Made by a program: the position numbers and the translations under genes. A stretch of DNA of 64,000 nucleotides from Limnohabitans sp040401135. Lineage in GTDB: Bacteria > Pseudomonadota > Gammaproteobacteria > Burkholderiales > Burkholderiaceae_C. The stretch spans positions 18,425 to 82,424 of the forward strand of contig NZ_JBBAOV010000006.1 of the NCBI RefSeq assembly GCF_040401135.1. Direction: 5' to 3'. The notes under the pieces are model-generated. The model ran no database searches and was not told the DNA's origin. It saw nothing but the letters and a program-made list of their open reading frames with translations. Below are positions 51,599-59,198 of this stretch, in pieces. Every line of letters begins with the position of its first letter. Positions within the stretch are counted from its first letter, which is position 1.

Positions 51599-52576
51599 TC
51601 AGGCCGCCAGGACTAGCGCTGCCTTGTTTGCATCTGACTTGGGGGTTCGGCGGTGTTGGTCAACAGCCTCTGAAATGGAAGCCAGATCGGACAACACCAA
51701 CACGCGCTCGATTTGCCGTCGACGCAACGCAGACGCGCTGCCACCAGCCCACACGGCAACATCGTTTGGCAGAAGCGCGTTCAACTCGGCCAAGCCGTCG
51801 ACCACATGGTTTGGTTTCATGCTTGCGCTAAAGCTCAAGGCCACCACATCAACCTGGTGAGCCAGTGCCGCTTGTGCAATGTCGCGCACCGGTGTTTGGG
51901 TGCCTAACGAAACGCAGCGGCAGCCCTGCAAGGCCAACAAACTTTCGACCATCAACAAGCCCAAGCCATGCACCTCTTGCGGAAAAGTGGTCAGCAACAC
52001 TTTGGGCGCTGTAGTTTGCGCAGCGCTGGGAATGGCGGCGATGGCTTGGCGCATCAAGGTACTGATGCACTCGGTATACAGATGCTCTTGATGCACAGCC
52101 AAGTCACCCTGGGCCCAAGTCTCCCCAACCAAGTAGGTAAGAGGCGCCACCACGTCCGTGATAAAACCTTGCAAGCCCATGGTGGACAAGGCTTGGTGCA
52201 AAGCCAAACGAATCCCCTCGGCGTCTTGTGATTGAAGCAAGGTCAGATACGCCTGCAACTCGGCGTGCTCCTGCGTTACTTGTGCTTCCGACCCAGCCTG
52301 CACGCTGGCCTCGGCTCGGCTTAATTGCTGCAACACGGCCATGGGCTGCGCCACAACGCGGCCTGGGCGGTGACCTTGATCCATCAACCGTTTGATGACG
52401 CGCAGCTGCTGCACTTGCGCCATGGGGTAGGAGCGCTCGTCGTTGGCATCACGGCCGGGCATTGGAAAACCATAGCGACGCTCCCACACGCGCAAGGTAT
52501 CTTTGCCAATGCCAGTGTCGCGTTCGACGGCAGCAATAGACAGAGTTATGTGGAGAGGGTCTTCAGGTATGGTCAT
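51599..52576 (-). CDS. litR: CarH/LitR-type B12-dependent light-responsive MerR regulator
   Basis: A 325-residue regulator with an N-terminal MerR helix-turn-helix (SIAAVERDTGIGKDTLRVWE, RRYGFPMP) and a C-terminal cobalamin-binding part. The helical bundle has the CarH-type signature W154-x9-E164-H165 (WAQGDLAVHQEH). The Rossmann-like half has E201-V-H203-G-L-G206, the ExHxxG site whose His ligates cobalt, plus VSLGTQTPV and VWAGGSA. This is the complete ligand set of light-sensing CarH/LitR. In characterised members, adenosylcobalamin-bound tetramer represses in the dark and light releases it. It is divergent from the lipid and peroxide operon by 102 bp and probably controls it and itself. 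The gene symbol follows family usage. Confidence 0.85.
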   Translation of the reverse strand: MTIPEDPLHITLSIAAVERDTGIGKDTLRVWERRYGFPMPGRDANDERSYPMAQVQQLRVIKRLMDQGHRPGRVVAQPMAVLQQLSRAEASVQAGSEAQVTQEHAELQAYLTLLQSQDAEGIRLALHQALSTMGLQGFITDVVAPLTYLVGETWAQGDLAVHQEHLYTECISTLMRQAIAAIPSAAQTTAPKVLLTTFPQEVHGLGLLMVESLLALQGCRCVSLGTQTPVRDIAQAALAHQVDVVALSFSASMKPNHVVDGLAELNALLPNDVAVWAGGSASALRRRQIERVLVLSDLASISEAVDQHRRTPKSDANKAALVLAA

Positions 52577-52678
52577 TGTTAGAAATCCCTATCGCTAATC
52601 GTGGAGAATGGCTCCGTCCAAGACAAACAATTCGTAGTAGGCCATGATGGACCTGGATTAAAAAGGGGTTTTCCCGTG
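52577..52678. promoter_or_regulatory. Divergent promoter/operator region, litR and lipid operon
   Basis: This 102-bp stretch between litR and the glutathione peroxidase gene must hold both promoters and any LitR operator. AAAAGGGG before the peroxidase gene and AGGGAT before litR are possible ribosome sites. I see no clear palindromic LitR-type operator by eye and no strong consensus -10/-35 pair. Confidence 0.5.
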
Positions 52679-53260
52679 ATGCATCGTATTTTATTCGCTT
52701 TAGTTGGCTTATTTTTGGGGGTTAGCCCTGTTCACAGCGCGCCTGAAGGCAAGTCCACTTCTGCCAGTTGCCCGCGTGTTTTGCAACACACCTTGGCTCG
52801 TCTGCAAGATGAAAAGCCACAAGCACTTTGTCAATACGCTGGCCAAGTCGTCGTCGTGGTGAACACCGCCAGTTTTTGTGGCTTCACTCCGCAGTACAAA
52901 GGCCTGGAAGCCTTGCACGCCAAATACAAAGACCGCGGCTTGGTGGTGCTGGGCTTTCCTAGCAACGACTTCTCCCAAGAGCCGGACAGCAACGCCAAGA
53001 TCGCCGACTTTTGCGACAACACCTTTGGCGTGAAGTTTCCTATGTTTGTAAAAACCACCGTGCGCGGTGCTGACGCATCACCCTTGTTCAAGCAACTGGC
53101 GGAGCAAACAGGCACCTCGCCCAAGTGGAATTTTTATAAATACGTCATCAGCCGAGACGGCAAAGACGTCAAGAGTTTCAGCAGCATGACGGGCCCACAA
53201 GACAAGAATTTTGTGCAAGAGATTGAAAAGCAATTGGCCTTCAAGAGTGCTGCGCGATGA
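52679..53260 (+). CDS. Exported glutathione peroxidase-family protein
   Basis: A 193-residue thiol peroxidase with a signal peptide (MHRILFALVGLFLGVSPVHS, cleavage near Ser20-Ala21), so it acts outside the cytoplasm. The peroxidatic Cys67 sits in VVNTASFCGFTPQYKGLE, and the WNF of KWNFYKYVI supplies the conserved Trp and Asn. The usual Gln of FPCNQF is Asp here (FPSNDF), as in some proteobacterial relatives. It probably reduces lipid or other peroxides with an unknown thiol donor. I chose the ATG at 52679. It is the first gene of the operon and overlaps the next by four bases. Confidence 0.9.
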   Translation: MHRILFALVGLFLGVSPVHSAPEGKSTSASCPRVLQHTLARLQDEKPQALCQYAGQVVVVVNTASFCGFTPQYKGLEALHAKYKDRGLVVLGFPSNDFSQEPDSNAKIADFCDNTFGVKFPMFVKTTVRGADASPLFKQLAEQTGTSPKWNFYKYVISRDGKDVKSFSSMTGPQDKNFVQEIEKQLAFKSAAR

Positions 53261-54549
53261 AACCACGCATCGCCATCGTGGGCTCGGGTATTTCGGGCCT
53301 GTCTGCAGCGCACCATTTGCAGCACAAAGCCAACATTACCTTGTTTGAAGCTGGTGATTATTTCGGTGGCCACACCCACACGGTAGACGTGACCTTGCCC
53401 ACCGCCTCCGGCATGCAAACGCACGGGGTGGACACTGGCTTTTTGGTCTACAACGAACGCACCTACCCTGGGCTCATTGCGTTGTTTGAAGAACTGCAAG
53501 TGACCACCGTCAAGTCAGACATGTCGTTTTCGGTGCAAGTGCCACACAAAAACGGCAAAGGTGCTTTGGAGTGGAACGGTGCCAACCTCAACACCGTGTT
53601 TGCCCAGCGCAGCAATTTATTCAAGCCCAGCTTCTTGCTGATGCTGCGTGATGTGGTGCGCTTCAACGCGCTGGCTACCCAGCTGGCCGAGCGCAACCAA
53701 GACGATGAGTTGGCTCAGCCCTTGAGCGGTTTTTTGATCTCGCACAAATTTAGCGACGTATTTCGCGACTGGTATTTGCTGCCCATGTTGGGCTGCATTT
53801 GGAGCTGCCCCACCGACCAAATGCTGAAGTTTCCTGTGGCCACCATGATTCGGTTTTGCCACAACCACGGCCTGATTCAAGTCAACAACCGTCCGCAATG
53901 GCACACCGTGGCAGGCGGCGCACGCCACTATGTTGAGAAGATTTTGGCGGGCATTCCAGACCAACGGCTGAGCACACCGGTGCTGCACATTGATCGCGAC
54001 GCACACAGCGTGACGCTGCAAACGCATGCAGGCTCTGAACGGTTTGACCAAGTTATTTTGGCCACCCATGCCGATCAATCTCTGGCCATGTTGGCCGAAC
54101 CTTCGCCTCAAGAGCGGGCCACACTCAGCGCCATTCGCTACCACCCCAACCGAGCCGTGCTGCACACCGACACCTCGGTGATGCCTCAAAAAAAACTCGC
54201 CTGGGCTGCGTGGAATTACGAGCGCGCCGCGCACAGCAACACCGAGTCGGCCCGTGTGTGTCTGCACTATTGGCTCAACCTGTTGCAACCGCTGCCGTTC
54301 ACGCAAGACGTGATCGTCTCGCTCAACCCTGTTCAAGAGATTGACCCCGCGCACATCCTTGGCGAATACGACTATGCCCACCCCGTGTTTGACCTGCCCG
54401 CCATTCAGGCGCAAACCCAAATGCCACAACTGCAAGGCCTGCAACACACATGGTTTGCCGGTGCGTGGATGGGCTATGGCTTTCATGAAGACGGCTTCAA
54501 GGCTGGGCGTGATGTCGCGCGCTGCCTGCTCGCCCGCTTGACCCAATGA
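53257..54549 (+). CDS. FAD-dependent oxidoreductase of the amine-oxidase fold
   Basis: A 430-residue flavoprotein. The N-terminal dinucleotide fold reads RIAIVGSGISGLSAAHHL, with EAGDYFGGHTHTVDV binding the FAD ribose. The second FAD contact lies near VILATHADQSLAML and the end has HTWFAGAWMGYGFHEDGFKA. The family is related to phytoene desaturase and amine oxidase, but its members next to CFA-like methyltransferases are thought to act on membrane acyl chains. In Mycobacterium tuberculosis the same order (FAD protein, DUF1365, UfaA1) is found at Rv0449c-Rv0447c. Its start overlaps the peroxidase stop by four bases. The reaction, a desaturation or reduction of a modified acyl chain, is inference. 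Confidence 0.85.
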   Translation: MKPRIAIVGSGISGLSAAHHLQHKANITLFEAGDYFGGHTHTVDVTLPTASGMQTHGVDTGFLVYNERTYPGLIALFEELQVTTVKSDMSFSVQVPHKNGKGALEWNGANLNTVFAQRSNLFKPSFLLMLRDVVRFNALATQLAERNQDDELAQPLSGFLISHKFSDVFRDWYLLPMLGCIWSCPTDQMLKFPVATMIRFCHNHGLIQVNNRPQWHTVAGGARHYVEKILAGIPDQRLSTPVLHIDRDAHSVTLQTHAGSERFDQVILATHADQSLAMLAEPSPQERATLSAIRYHPNRAVLHTDTSVMPQKKLAWAAWNYERAAHSNTESARVCLHYWLNLLQPLPFTQDVIVSLNPVQEIDPAHILGEYDYAHPVFDLPAIQAQTQMPQLQGLQHTWFAGAWMGYGFHEDGFKAGRDVARCLLARLTQ

Positions 54550-55310
54550 ACGCCATGACACAAGCCATGATTGGTTTTGGACAAGTTCGCCACACGCGAC
54601 TACGCCCCACGCCACACGCATTCAACTACAGCACCTTCTTTTTGATGCTGCCCATGCGCACGTTGCAATCCTCGGGCCATGCGACGCTGCCCATCAACCG
54701 TGCAGGCGCCATCAGCTTTCATGATGTCGACCACGGTGATGGCCGCAATGCAACAGAAGGCGGCGCGCTCGCTTGGCTAGACGATGTGCTGTTGCGCGAA
54801 GGCATCACTGACGCCACGGGCGAGGTGTGGCTGCACTGTTACCCGCGCGTGCTGGGCTACACCTTTAAGCCCGTGAGCTTTTGGTATTGCCACGGCGCAG
54901 ACAACACGTTGCGTGCCGTCGTGGTGGAAGTGAACAACACTTTTGGTGAGCGTCACTGCTATTTGCTAGACCGCCCGCAGTTCGGCGTGGAGCAACGCGC
55001 CAACAAAGTGTTTCATGTGTCGCCGTTTTGCGCGGTGCAGGGCGACTACCGTTTTCGCTTCATGCGCTCGGTGGATCACACCCTCGCCCGCGTGGACCAC
55101 GACGATGCAGATGGCCCTTTGATAGAAACCAGTGTGAGCGGTCAACTCAAACCCATCACGCCAGCCGAGTTGCGTCACGCTTTGTTGGGCTACCCACTGA
55201 TGACGCTGATGGTGATGGCCCGCATCCATTGGCAAGCCTTGAAGCTGTGGCTCAAGCGCGTGCCGTTTTTTTCCAAGCCCACACCTCCGCAAGATTTTGT
55301 GACCCGCTGA
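54546..55310 (+). CDS. DUF1365 family protein
   Basis: A 254-residue protein of unknown function. The core is RHTRLRPTPHAFNYSTFFLM near the start, GEVWLHCYPRVLGYTFKPVS in the middle, then NNTFGERHCYLL and KVFHVSPFCAVQGDYRFRF. Conserved aromatic and His residues suggest a compact beta-rich domain. A C-terminal hydrophobic stretch (GYPLMTLMVMARIHWQALK) may touch the membrane. DUF1365 genes almost always lie between an FAD protein and a CFA-like methyltransferase, as here. Start overlaps the upstream stop by four bases (54546-54549). Confidence 0.88.
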   Translation: MNAMTQAMIGFGQVRHTRLRPTPHAFNYSTFFLMLPMRTLQSSGHATLPINRAGAISFHDVDHGDGRNATEGGALAWLDDVLLREGITDATGEVWLHCYPRVLGYTFKPVSFWYCHGADNTLRAVVVEVNNTFGERHCYLLDRPQFGVEQRANKVFHVSPFCAVQGDYRFRFMRSVDHTLARVDHDDADGPLIETSVSGQLKPITPAELRHALLGYPLMTLMVMARIHWQALKLWLKRVPFFSKPTPPQDFVTR

Positions 55311-55325
55311 TATTGATACACGCCC

Positions 55326-56558
55326 ATGAATAGCTCGACCTCCACCAACCGCACCTCCCAGTCAGAAGCCATGCCCGCTGCAGCACGCCGCGTGCTGAGC
55401 TTGCTGCAACGTTTGCAACACGGCACATTGCATGTGCAGTGGCCAGATGGCCGGGTGGAGCAGTTTGGCTCAGCGCCCGCTTCAGGCAAAGCACTCAACG
55501 CCACCTTGCATTTGTACAGCTGGGCACCGCTCACGCAAGCGCTGAAGTCGGGTGACATTGGTTTTGCAGAAAGCTACATCGCCGGCGAATGGAGCACCAA
55601 CAACTTGTCGGAGTTGCTTCAACTGTTGCTGGCCAACCGCCGCGACATGGACGCTTTGATTTTTGGCAACTGGCTGGGCCGCTTGTATTACCGCGTTCGA
55701 CACTTGCTGCATCGCAACACGCGCAGCAACAGCAAGAAAAACATCCACGCACATTACGACTTGGGCAACGCGTTTTACGAGCTGTGGCTAGACCCCACCA
55801 TGAACTACTCGTCCGCGTGGTTTGACAACGACCGGTCCAAGCCCATGGCCGAAGCCCAAACCGCCAAAGTGCGCCGCGCCCTGCGCATGGTGGACGCCAA
55901 GACGGGTGACCGCATTCTTGAAATCGGCTGCGGTTGGGGTGCCTTGGCCGAACTAGGTGGCACAGAGTTTGGCGCACACATGAGCGGTGTGACCCTGAGC
56001 CACGAACAGTTGGCGTTTGCCCACCAGCGTATGCAACGGTTGGGTTTAGAAGGCACCAGCAACTTGCGTTTGCAAGACTACCGTGACATTGACGATGGGC
56101 CCTATGACGCCATTTGTTCCATCGAAATGCTGGAAGCCGTGGGCCAAGAATATTGGGCCACTTATTTTGAAAGCGTAGCGCGCTTGCTTAAATCAGGCGG
56201 CAAAGCGTGCATTCAAACCATCGTCATCGACGACGCGCTGTTTGACCGCTACGTGAAGAGCACCGATTTCATTCAGCAATACATCTTTCCCGGCGGCTGC
56301 TTGCCTTGCCCGCGTGAGTTTCGCGCACATGCCGAACGCGCGGGCCTCAAAGTGGTGGACGAGTTGGCCTTCGGCTTGGACTACGCCGAAACACTGCGCC
56401 GCTGGCGTCACCAATTCATGGCCGACAAAACACAAGTGCTGCAACTGGGCTTTGACGAACGCTTCATGCGCATTTGGGAGTTCTACTTGGCATACTGCGA
56501 AGCCGCGTTTGAGCAGCACAGCACAGACGTTGTTCAGTTCACTTTGCTCAAACCATGA
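55326..56558 (+). CDS. Cyclopropane-synthase-like SAM methyltransferase with altered bicarbonate site
   Basis: A 410-residue class-I methyltransferase of the CFA-synthase family. The SAM site is ILEIGCGWGALAEL, with VTLSHEQLAFAHQ and LQDYRDID following. Compared with E. coli Cfa, the bicarbonate-binding Cys139 is Ser (NYSSAW for YSCAYW) and His266 is Gln (CIQTIV for LHTIG), while Glu239 (MLEAVG) and Tyr317 (LDY) are kept. These changes make true cyclopropane formation doubtful and fit methyl or methylene transfer to an unsaturated phospholipid chain, as in UfaM and UfaA1 type enzymes. It begins 15 bp after DUF1365 and overlaps the next gene by four bases. Confidence 0.88.
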   Translation: MNSSTSTNRTSQSEAMPAAARRVLSLLQRLQHGTLHVQWPDGRVEQFGSAPASGKALNATLHLYSWAPLTQALKSGDIGFAESYIAGEWSTNNLSELLQLLLANRRDMDALIFGNWLGRLYYRVRHLLHRNTRSNSKKNIHAHYDLGNAFYELWLDPTMNYSSAWFDNDRSKPMAEAQTAKVRRALRMVDAKTGDRILEIGCGWGALAELGGTEFGAHMSGVTLSHEQLAFAHQRMQRLGLEGTSNLRLQDYRDIDDGPYDAICSIEMLEAVGQEYWATYFESVARLLKSGGKACIQTIVIDDALFDRYVKSTDFIQQYIFPGGCLPCPREFRAHAERAGLKVVDELAFGLDYAETLRRWRHQFMADKTQVLQLGFDERFMRIWEFYLAYCEAAFEQHSTDVVQFTLLKP

Positions 56559-57139
56559 CCACGCGCCGCGCTGCTTTGACGCTAGTTTTACGCACGGCTT
56601 TGGCCGGTGTGGGCGTTGGGCAGTTTGGCGCTGTGCAGGCCGAAGTCAGCCGTGAAGCCTTGCAGCCCAGGCCTGCGTTGCAAGCCGTGTTACGCACACC
56701 GCGCTTGTTGGGCCAACACCGCCTCACCTACTGGGGCTTTGAGGTTTACGACGCCCGCCTGTGGGCCAGTGCCCCATTTGCTGCGCAGGATTGGGCCAAG
56801 CAAATGCTGGTGATTGATCTGCGCTACTTGCGCGACTTCAAAGGCGCTGACCTTGCGCAACGGTCTATCGACGAAATGCAAGGTCAACGCCCTCTGAGCG
56901 CCGCCCAACTGCAAAGCTGGTCGGCCACGCTGCAAGCCCTGATGCCCAATGTGCGCGCAGGTGAACACATCACGGGTATTTACAGCCCGGACAAAGGCAT
57001 GCAACTGTTGCACCAAGACCGCCTGCTTGGCGAGTTGCGCGACGCCGAATTTGCGCAACGCTTTTTGGGCATTTGGTTGGCCGCTGAATCCTCACAACGC
57101 CAGCTCCGCCAAAACCTTTTGGCAGGTGCTCAGCCATGA
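56555..57139 (+). CDS. Chalcone-isomerase-like exported protein
   Basis: A 194-residue protein of the chalcone-isomerase-like family (non-enzymatic relatives bind fatty acids). It begins MTTRRAALTLVLRTALAGVG, which resembles an export signal with a twin-arginine-like start, with cleavage near AVQAE. The family core is YWGFEVYDARLWASAPF, IDLRYLRDFKGADLAQRSID and SPDKGMQLLHQDRLLGELRD. Fatty-acid binding in relatives suits the lipid theme of the operon; substrate is unknown. Start overlaps the methyltransferase stop by four bases. Confidence 0.82.
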   Translation: MTTRRAALTLVLRTALAGVGVGQFGAVQAEVSREALQPRPALQAVLRTPRLLGQHRLTYWGFEVYDARLWASAPFAAQDWAKQMLVIDLRYLRDFKGADLAQRSIDEMQGQRPLSAAQLQSWSATLQALMPNVRAGEHITGIYSPDKGMQLLHQDRLLGELRDAEFAQRFLGIWLAAESSQRQLRQNLLAGAQP

Positions 57140-57207
57140 GGCGTCTTTGCATGCGGCGTGGCGGATGTTATGGTGTCGCTCAGTAATGTTTGCACGGGGT
57201 TATTGAT

Positions 57208-57990
57208 ATGCATTTTTTAAAACCATTCAACCCGCCTATCGCCGATTGGCAAGGCCGCAGCGTTTGGCTGATTGGCGCCTCCAGCGGCATTGGCTTGGCC
57301 ACGGCCAAAGCGCTGCACGCTGCTGGCGCAAAAGTAGTGGTGTCGGCACGCAAGGCCGAATTGCTGCAACAGTTTGTAGACACGCATCCCGGCGCACAAG
57401 CAGTGGTGATGGACGTGAGCGACACGGCCGCCATTGCTGAAGCAGCCAAGTACGTGCAAACGCATCAGGGCTTGGATGTGGTGATGTACTGCGCGGGCTA
57501 CTACCAAGCCATGCGCGCCTCCGACTATTCGCTGATCGAAATGCAGCGTCACCTTGATGTCAACTACACCGGTGCGTTGCGTGTGCTGGAAGCGGTCTTG
57601 CCCACCCTAATTGCCAATGGCGCGGGCCACCTCAGCTTTATTTCCAGCGTGGCTGGCTTTCGTGGTTTGCCACAAAGCTTGGCATACGGCCCGACCAAAG
57701 CCGCCCTCATCAACTTGGCCGAGGCTTTGTATTACGACCTTTCGCAACGCGGCGTTGGTGTGAGCTTGATCAACCCCGGCTTTGTGGAAACACCCTTGGT
57801 GGCAGGCAATGACTTTCCAATGCCAGCGCTTATCTCGCCCGAAAGGGCGGCAACGGAAATTCTCAAAGGTTGGCGCAAAGGAGAATTTCACATTCATTTT
57901 CCTAAGCGCTTCACGCGCGTGCTGCTATTGCTGCGCTTGCTGCCTTACCGCTGGTACTTTGCCTTGGTGCGTGGTGGGACGGGCATGTGA
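57208..57990 (+). CDS. Short-chain dehydrogenase/reductase in the lipid operon
   Basis: A 260-residue SDR. VWLIGASSGIGLATAKAL is the cofactor motif, MYCAGYY takes the place of NNAG, SFISSVAG holds the catalytic Ser and AYGPTKAALINLAEALYYDL the Tyr-Lys pair. A basic, hydrophobic C-terminus (FTRVLLLLRLLPYRWYFALV) suggests membrane contact. I chose the ATG at 57208 with CACGGGG upstream. The substrate is presumably a product of the preceding enzymes. Its stop TGA overlaps the next start as TGATG. Confidence 0.87.
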   Translation: MHFLKPFNPPIADWQGRSVWLIGASSGIGLATAKALHAAGAKVVVSARKAELLQQFVDTHPGAQAVVMDVSDTAAIAEAAKYVQTHQGLDVVMYCAGYYQAMRASDYSLIEMQRHLDVNYTGALRVLEAVLPTLIANGAGHLSFISSVAGFRGLPQSLAYGPTKAALINLAEALYYDLSQRGVGVSLINPGFVETPLVAGNDFPMPALISPERAATEILKGWRKGEFHIHFPKRFTRVLLLLRLLPYRWYFALVRGGTGM

Positions 57991-58439
57991 TGACTGACTC
58001 ACCAGAAGCGGCCATGCACCGTGTGGTGCATTTCTTTGAACACCTGCAGCCAGCGGATGTATCGCGCATGGCCGAGATCTACACCGCCGACGCGCAATTC
58101 AAAGATCCATTCAACCAAGTGCAGGGCCTGCCTGCGATAGCACACGTTTTTGCCCACATGTTTGAAGCGCTTCAAGCGCCACGCTTTGTGATCACTACCC
58201 AAGTAGTACAAGGTGAGCAGTGCTTTGTGACTTGGGATTTTTTGTTTGCCATGCCGCGCATGGACGGCGGTCAAACGCAAACCATTCGCGGGGCCACGCA
58301 CTTTGTGCTGCGCGAAGAAGCGGGCGTTTGGCGCGTGGCCGTGCACCGCGATTATTGGGATGCGGCGGAAGAGTTGTACGAAAAGCTGCCCGTCGTCGGC
58401 GCCTTGATGCGCTGGCTAAAAAAACGCGCTAACAGTTAA
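57990..58439 (+). CDS. NTF2/SnoaL-like protein
   Basis: A 149-residue single-domain protein with an NTF2-like alpha-beta barrel pattern: RVVHFFEHLQPADVSRMAEI then YTADAQFKDPFNQVQGLPAI, and near the end FVLREEAGVWRVAVHRDYWD. These proteins often act as small lipid- or polyketide-binding enzymes. It is the last gene of the operon, coupled to the SDR by TGATG, and is followed by a strong terminator. Similar genes occur in light-inducible LitR-controlled groups in other proteobacteria (from family knowledge). Confidence 0.82.
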   Translation: MTDSPEAAMHRVVHFFEHLQPADVSRMAEIYTADAQFKDPFNQVQGLPAIAHVFAHMFEALQAPRFVITTQVVQGEQCFVTWDFLFAMPRMDGGQTQTIRGATHFVLREEAGVWRVAVHRDYWDAAEELYEKLPVVGALMRWLKKRANS

Positions 58440-58455
58440 GCAAACCGCGCCCATA

Positions 58456-58482
58456 AAAAAGCCCTTCAGCGAAGGGCTTTTT
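58456..58482. terminator. Bidirectional terminator closing the lipid operon
   Basis: AAAAAGCCCTTC (58456-58467) and GAAGGGCTTTTT (58471-58482) form a perfect 12-bp stem with a three-base loop. Both strands get a T-run, so it can end the lipid operon from the left and the glutathione S-transferase transcript from the right. It lies 16 bp after the NTF2-like gene. Confidence 0.93.
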
Positions 58483-58500
58483 GCTTTTGAAAAGCTAGTC

Positions 58501-59115
58501 TTATTCAGGCAGCGTGTCTTTGAAACTTGGGCGCTGAGACAAGCGCTCATACAAACCGCCCAGATTGGGGTGCTTGCCACGCCAATCGATAGCGTGGAAG
58601 CGGAAGTCCAAATAGCTCACCGCTACGCCAACCGCAATGTCAGCCAAGCTGACTTGAATGCCCACGCAGTGGCTACGCTCGGCCAACGCGCGGCCCAAGG
58701 CATTCAGGCTGTCGTCGATTTTTTTCATCTGACGGTCGATCCATGCTTGGCTACGTTCGCCTTCTTTGCGACCCGCCCATGAGGCTTCGAGTCGCGCCAG
58801 AATGGCGGCATCCAACAGGCCATCGGCCAAGGCCTCCCAAGTTTTTACTTCGGCGCGTTCGCGACCACGGTCTGGAATAAGCTTGCCCACAGGCGAGAGC
58901 GTGTCGACGTATTCAACGATGACGCGTGAATCAAACAGCGCTTCGCCGCCCTCCATGATGAGGCACGGCACTTTGCCCAACGGGTTGGAGGCTGCGATGC
59001 TGGTGTCTGCTGCCCACACGTCTTCGGCTACAAACTGGTAGTCCAGTTTTTTCTCGGCCATCACGACGCGTACTTTGCGCACATAGGGGCTGGTAATTGA
59101 ACCAATCAGTTTCAT
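58501..59115 (-). CDS. Glutathione S-transferase family protein
   Basis: A 204-residue cytosolic GST. The N-terminal thioredoxin-like domain reads MKLIGSITSPYVRKVRVVMA with Ser in the active-site turn (TSPYVRK), and NPLGKVPCLI has the cis-proline. The all-helical C-terminal half includes VSLADIAVGVAVSYLDFRF, the N-capping box. It resembles E. coli YibF. It is convergent with the lipid operon and divergent from purB. Substrate unknown. Confidence 0.9.
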   Translation of the reverse strand: MKLIGSITSPYVRKVRVVMAEKKLDYQFVAEDVWAADTSIAASNPLGKVPCLIMEGGEALFDSRVIVEYVDTLSPVGKLIPDRGRERAEVKTWEALADGLLDAAILARLEASWAGRKEGERSQAWIDRQMKKIDDSLNALGRALAERSHCVGIQVSLADIAVGVAVSYLDFRFHAIDWRGKHPNLGGLYERLSQRPSFKDTLPE

Positions 59116-59198
59116 AAGTTCTTCACAGTTTTGTTATATCAGTATTTTATCTGGCTTGCGTCGTTTTAGCATTTGGGCCCAGCACCTAAAATTGGGGA

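Noticed and set aside
53617..54621. A 334-codon open frame antisense to the FAD oxidoreductase
   Set aside because: Shadow of a well-supported gene in a coupled operon; no domain seen.
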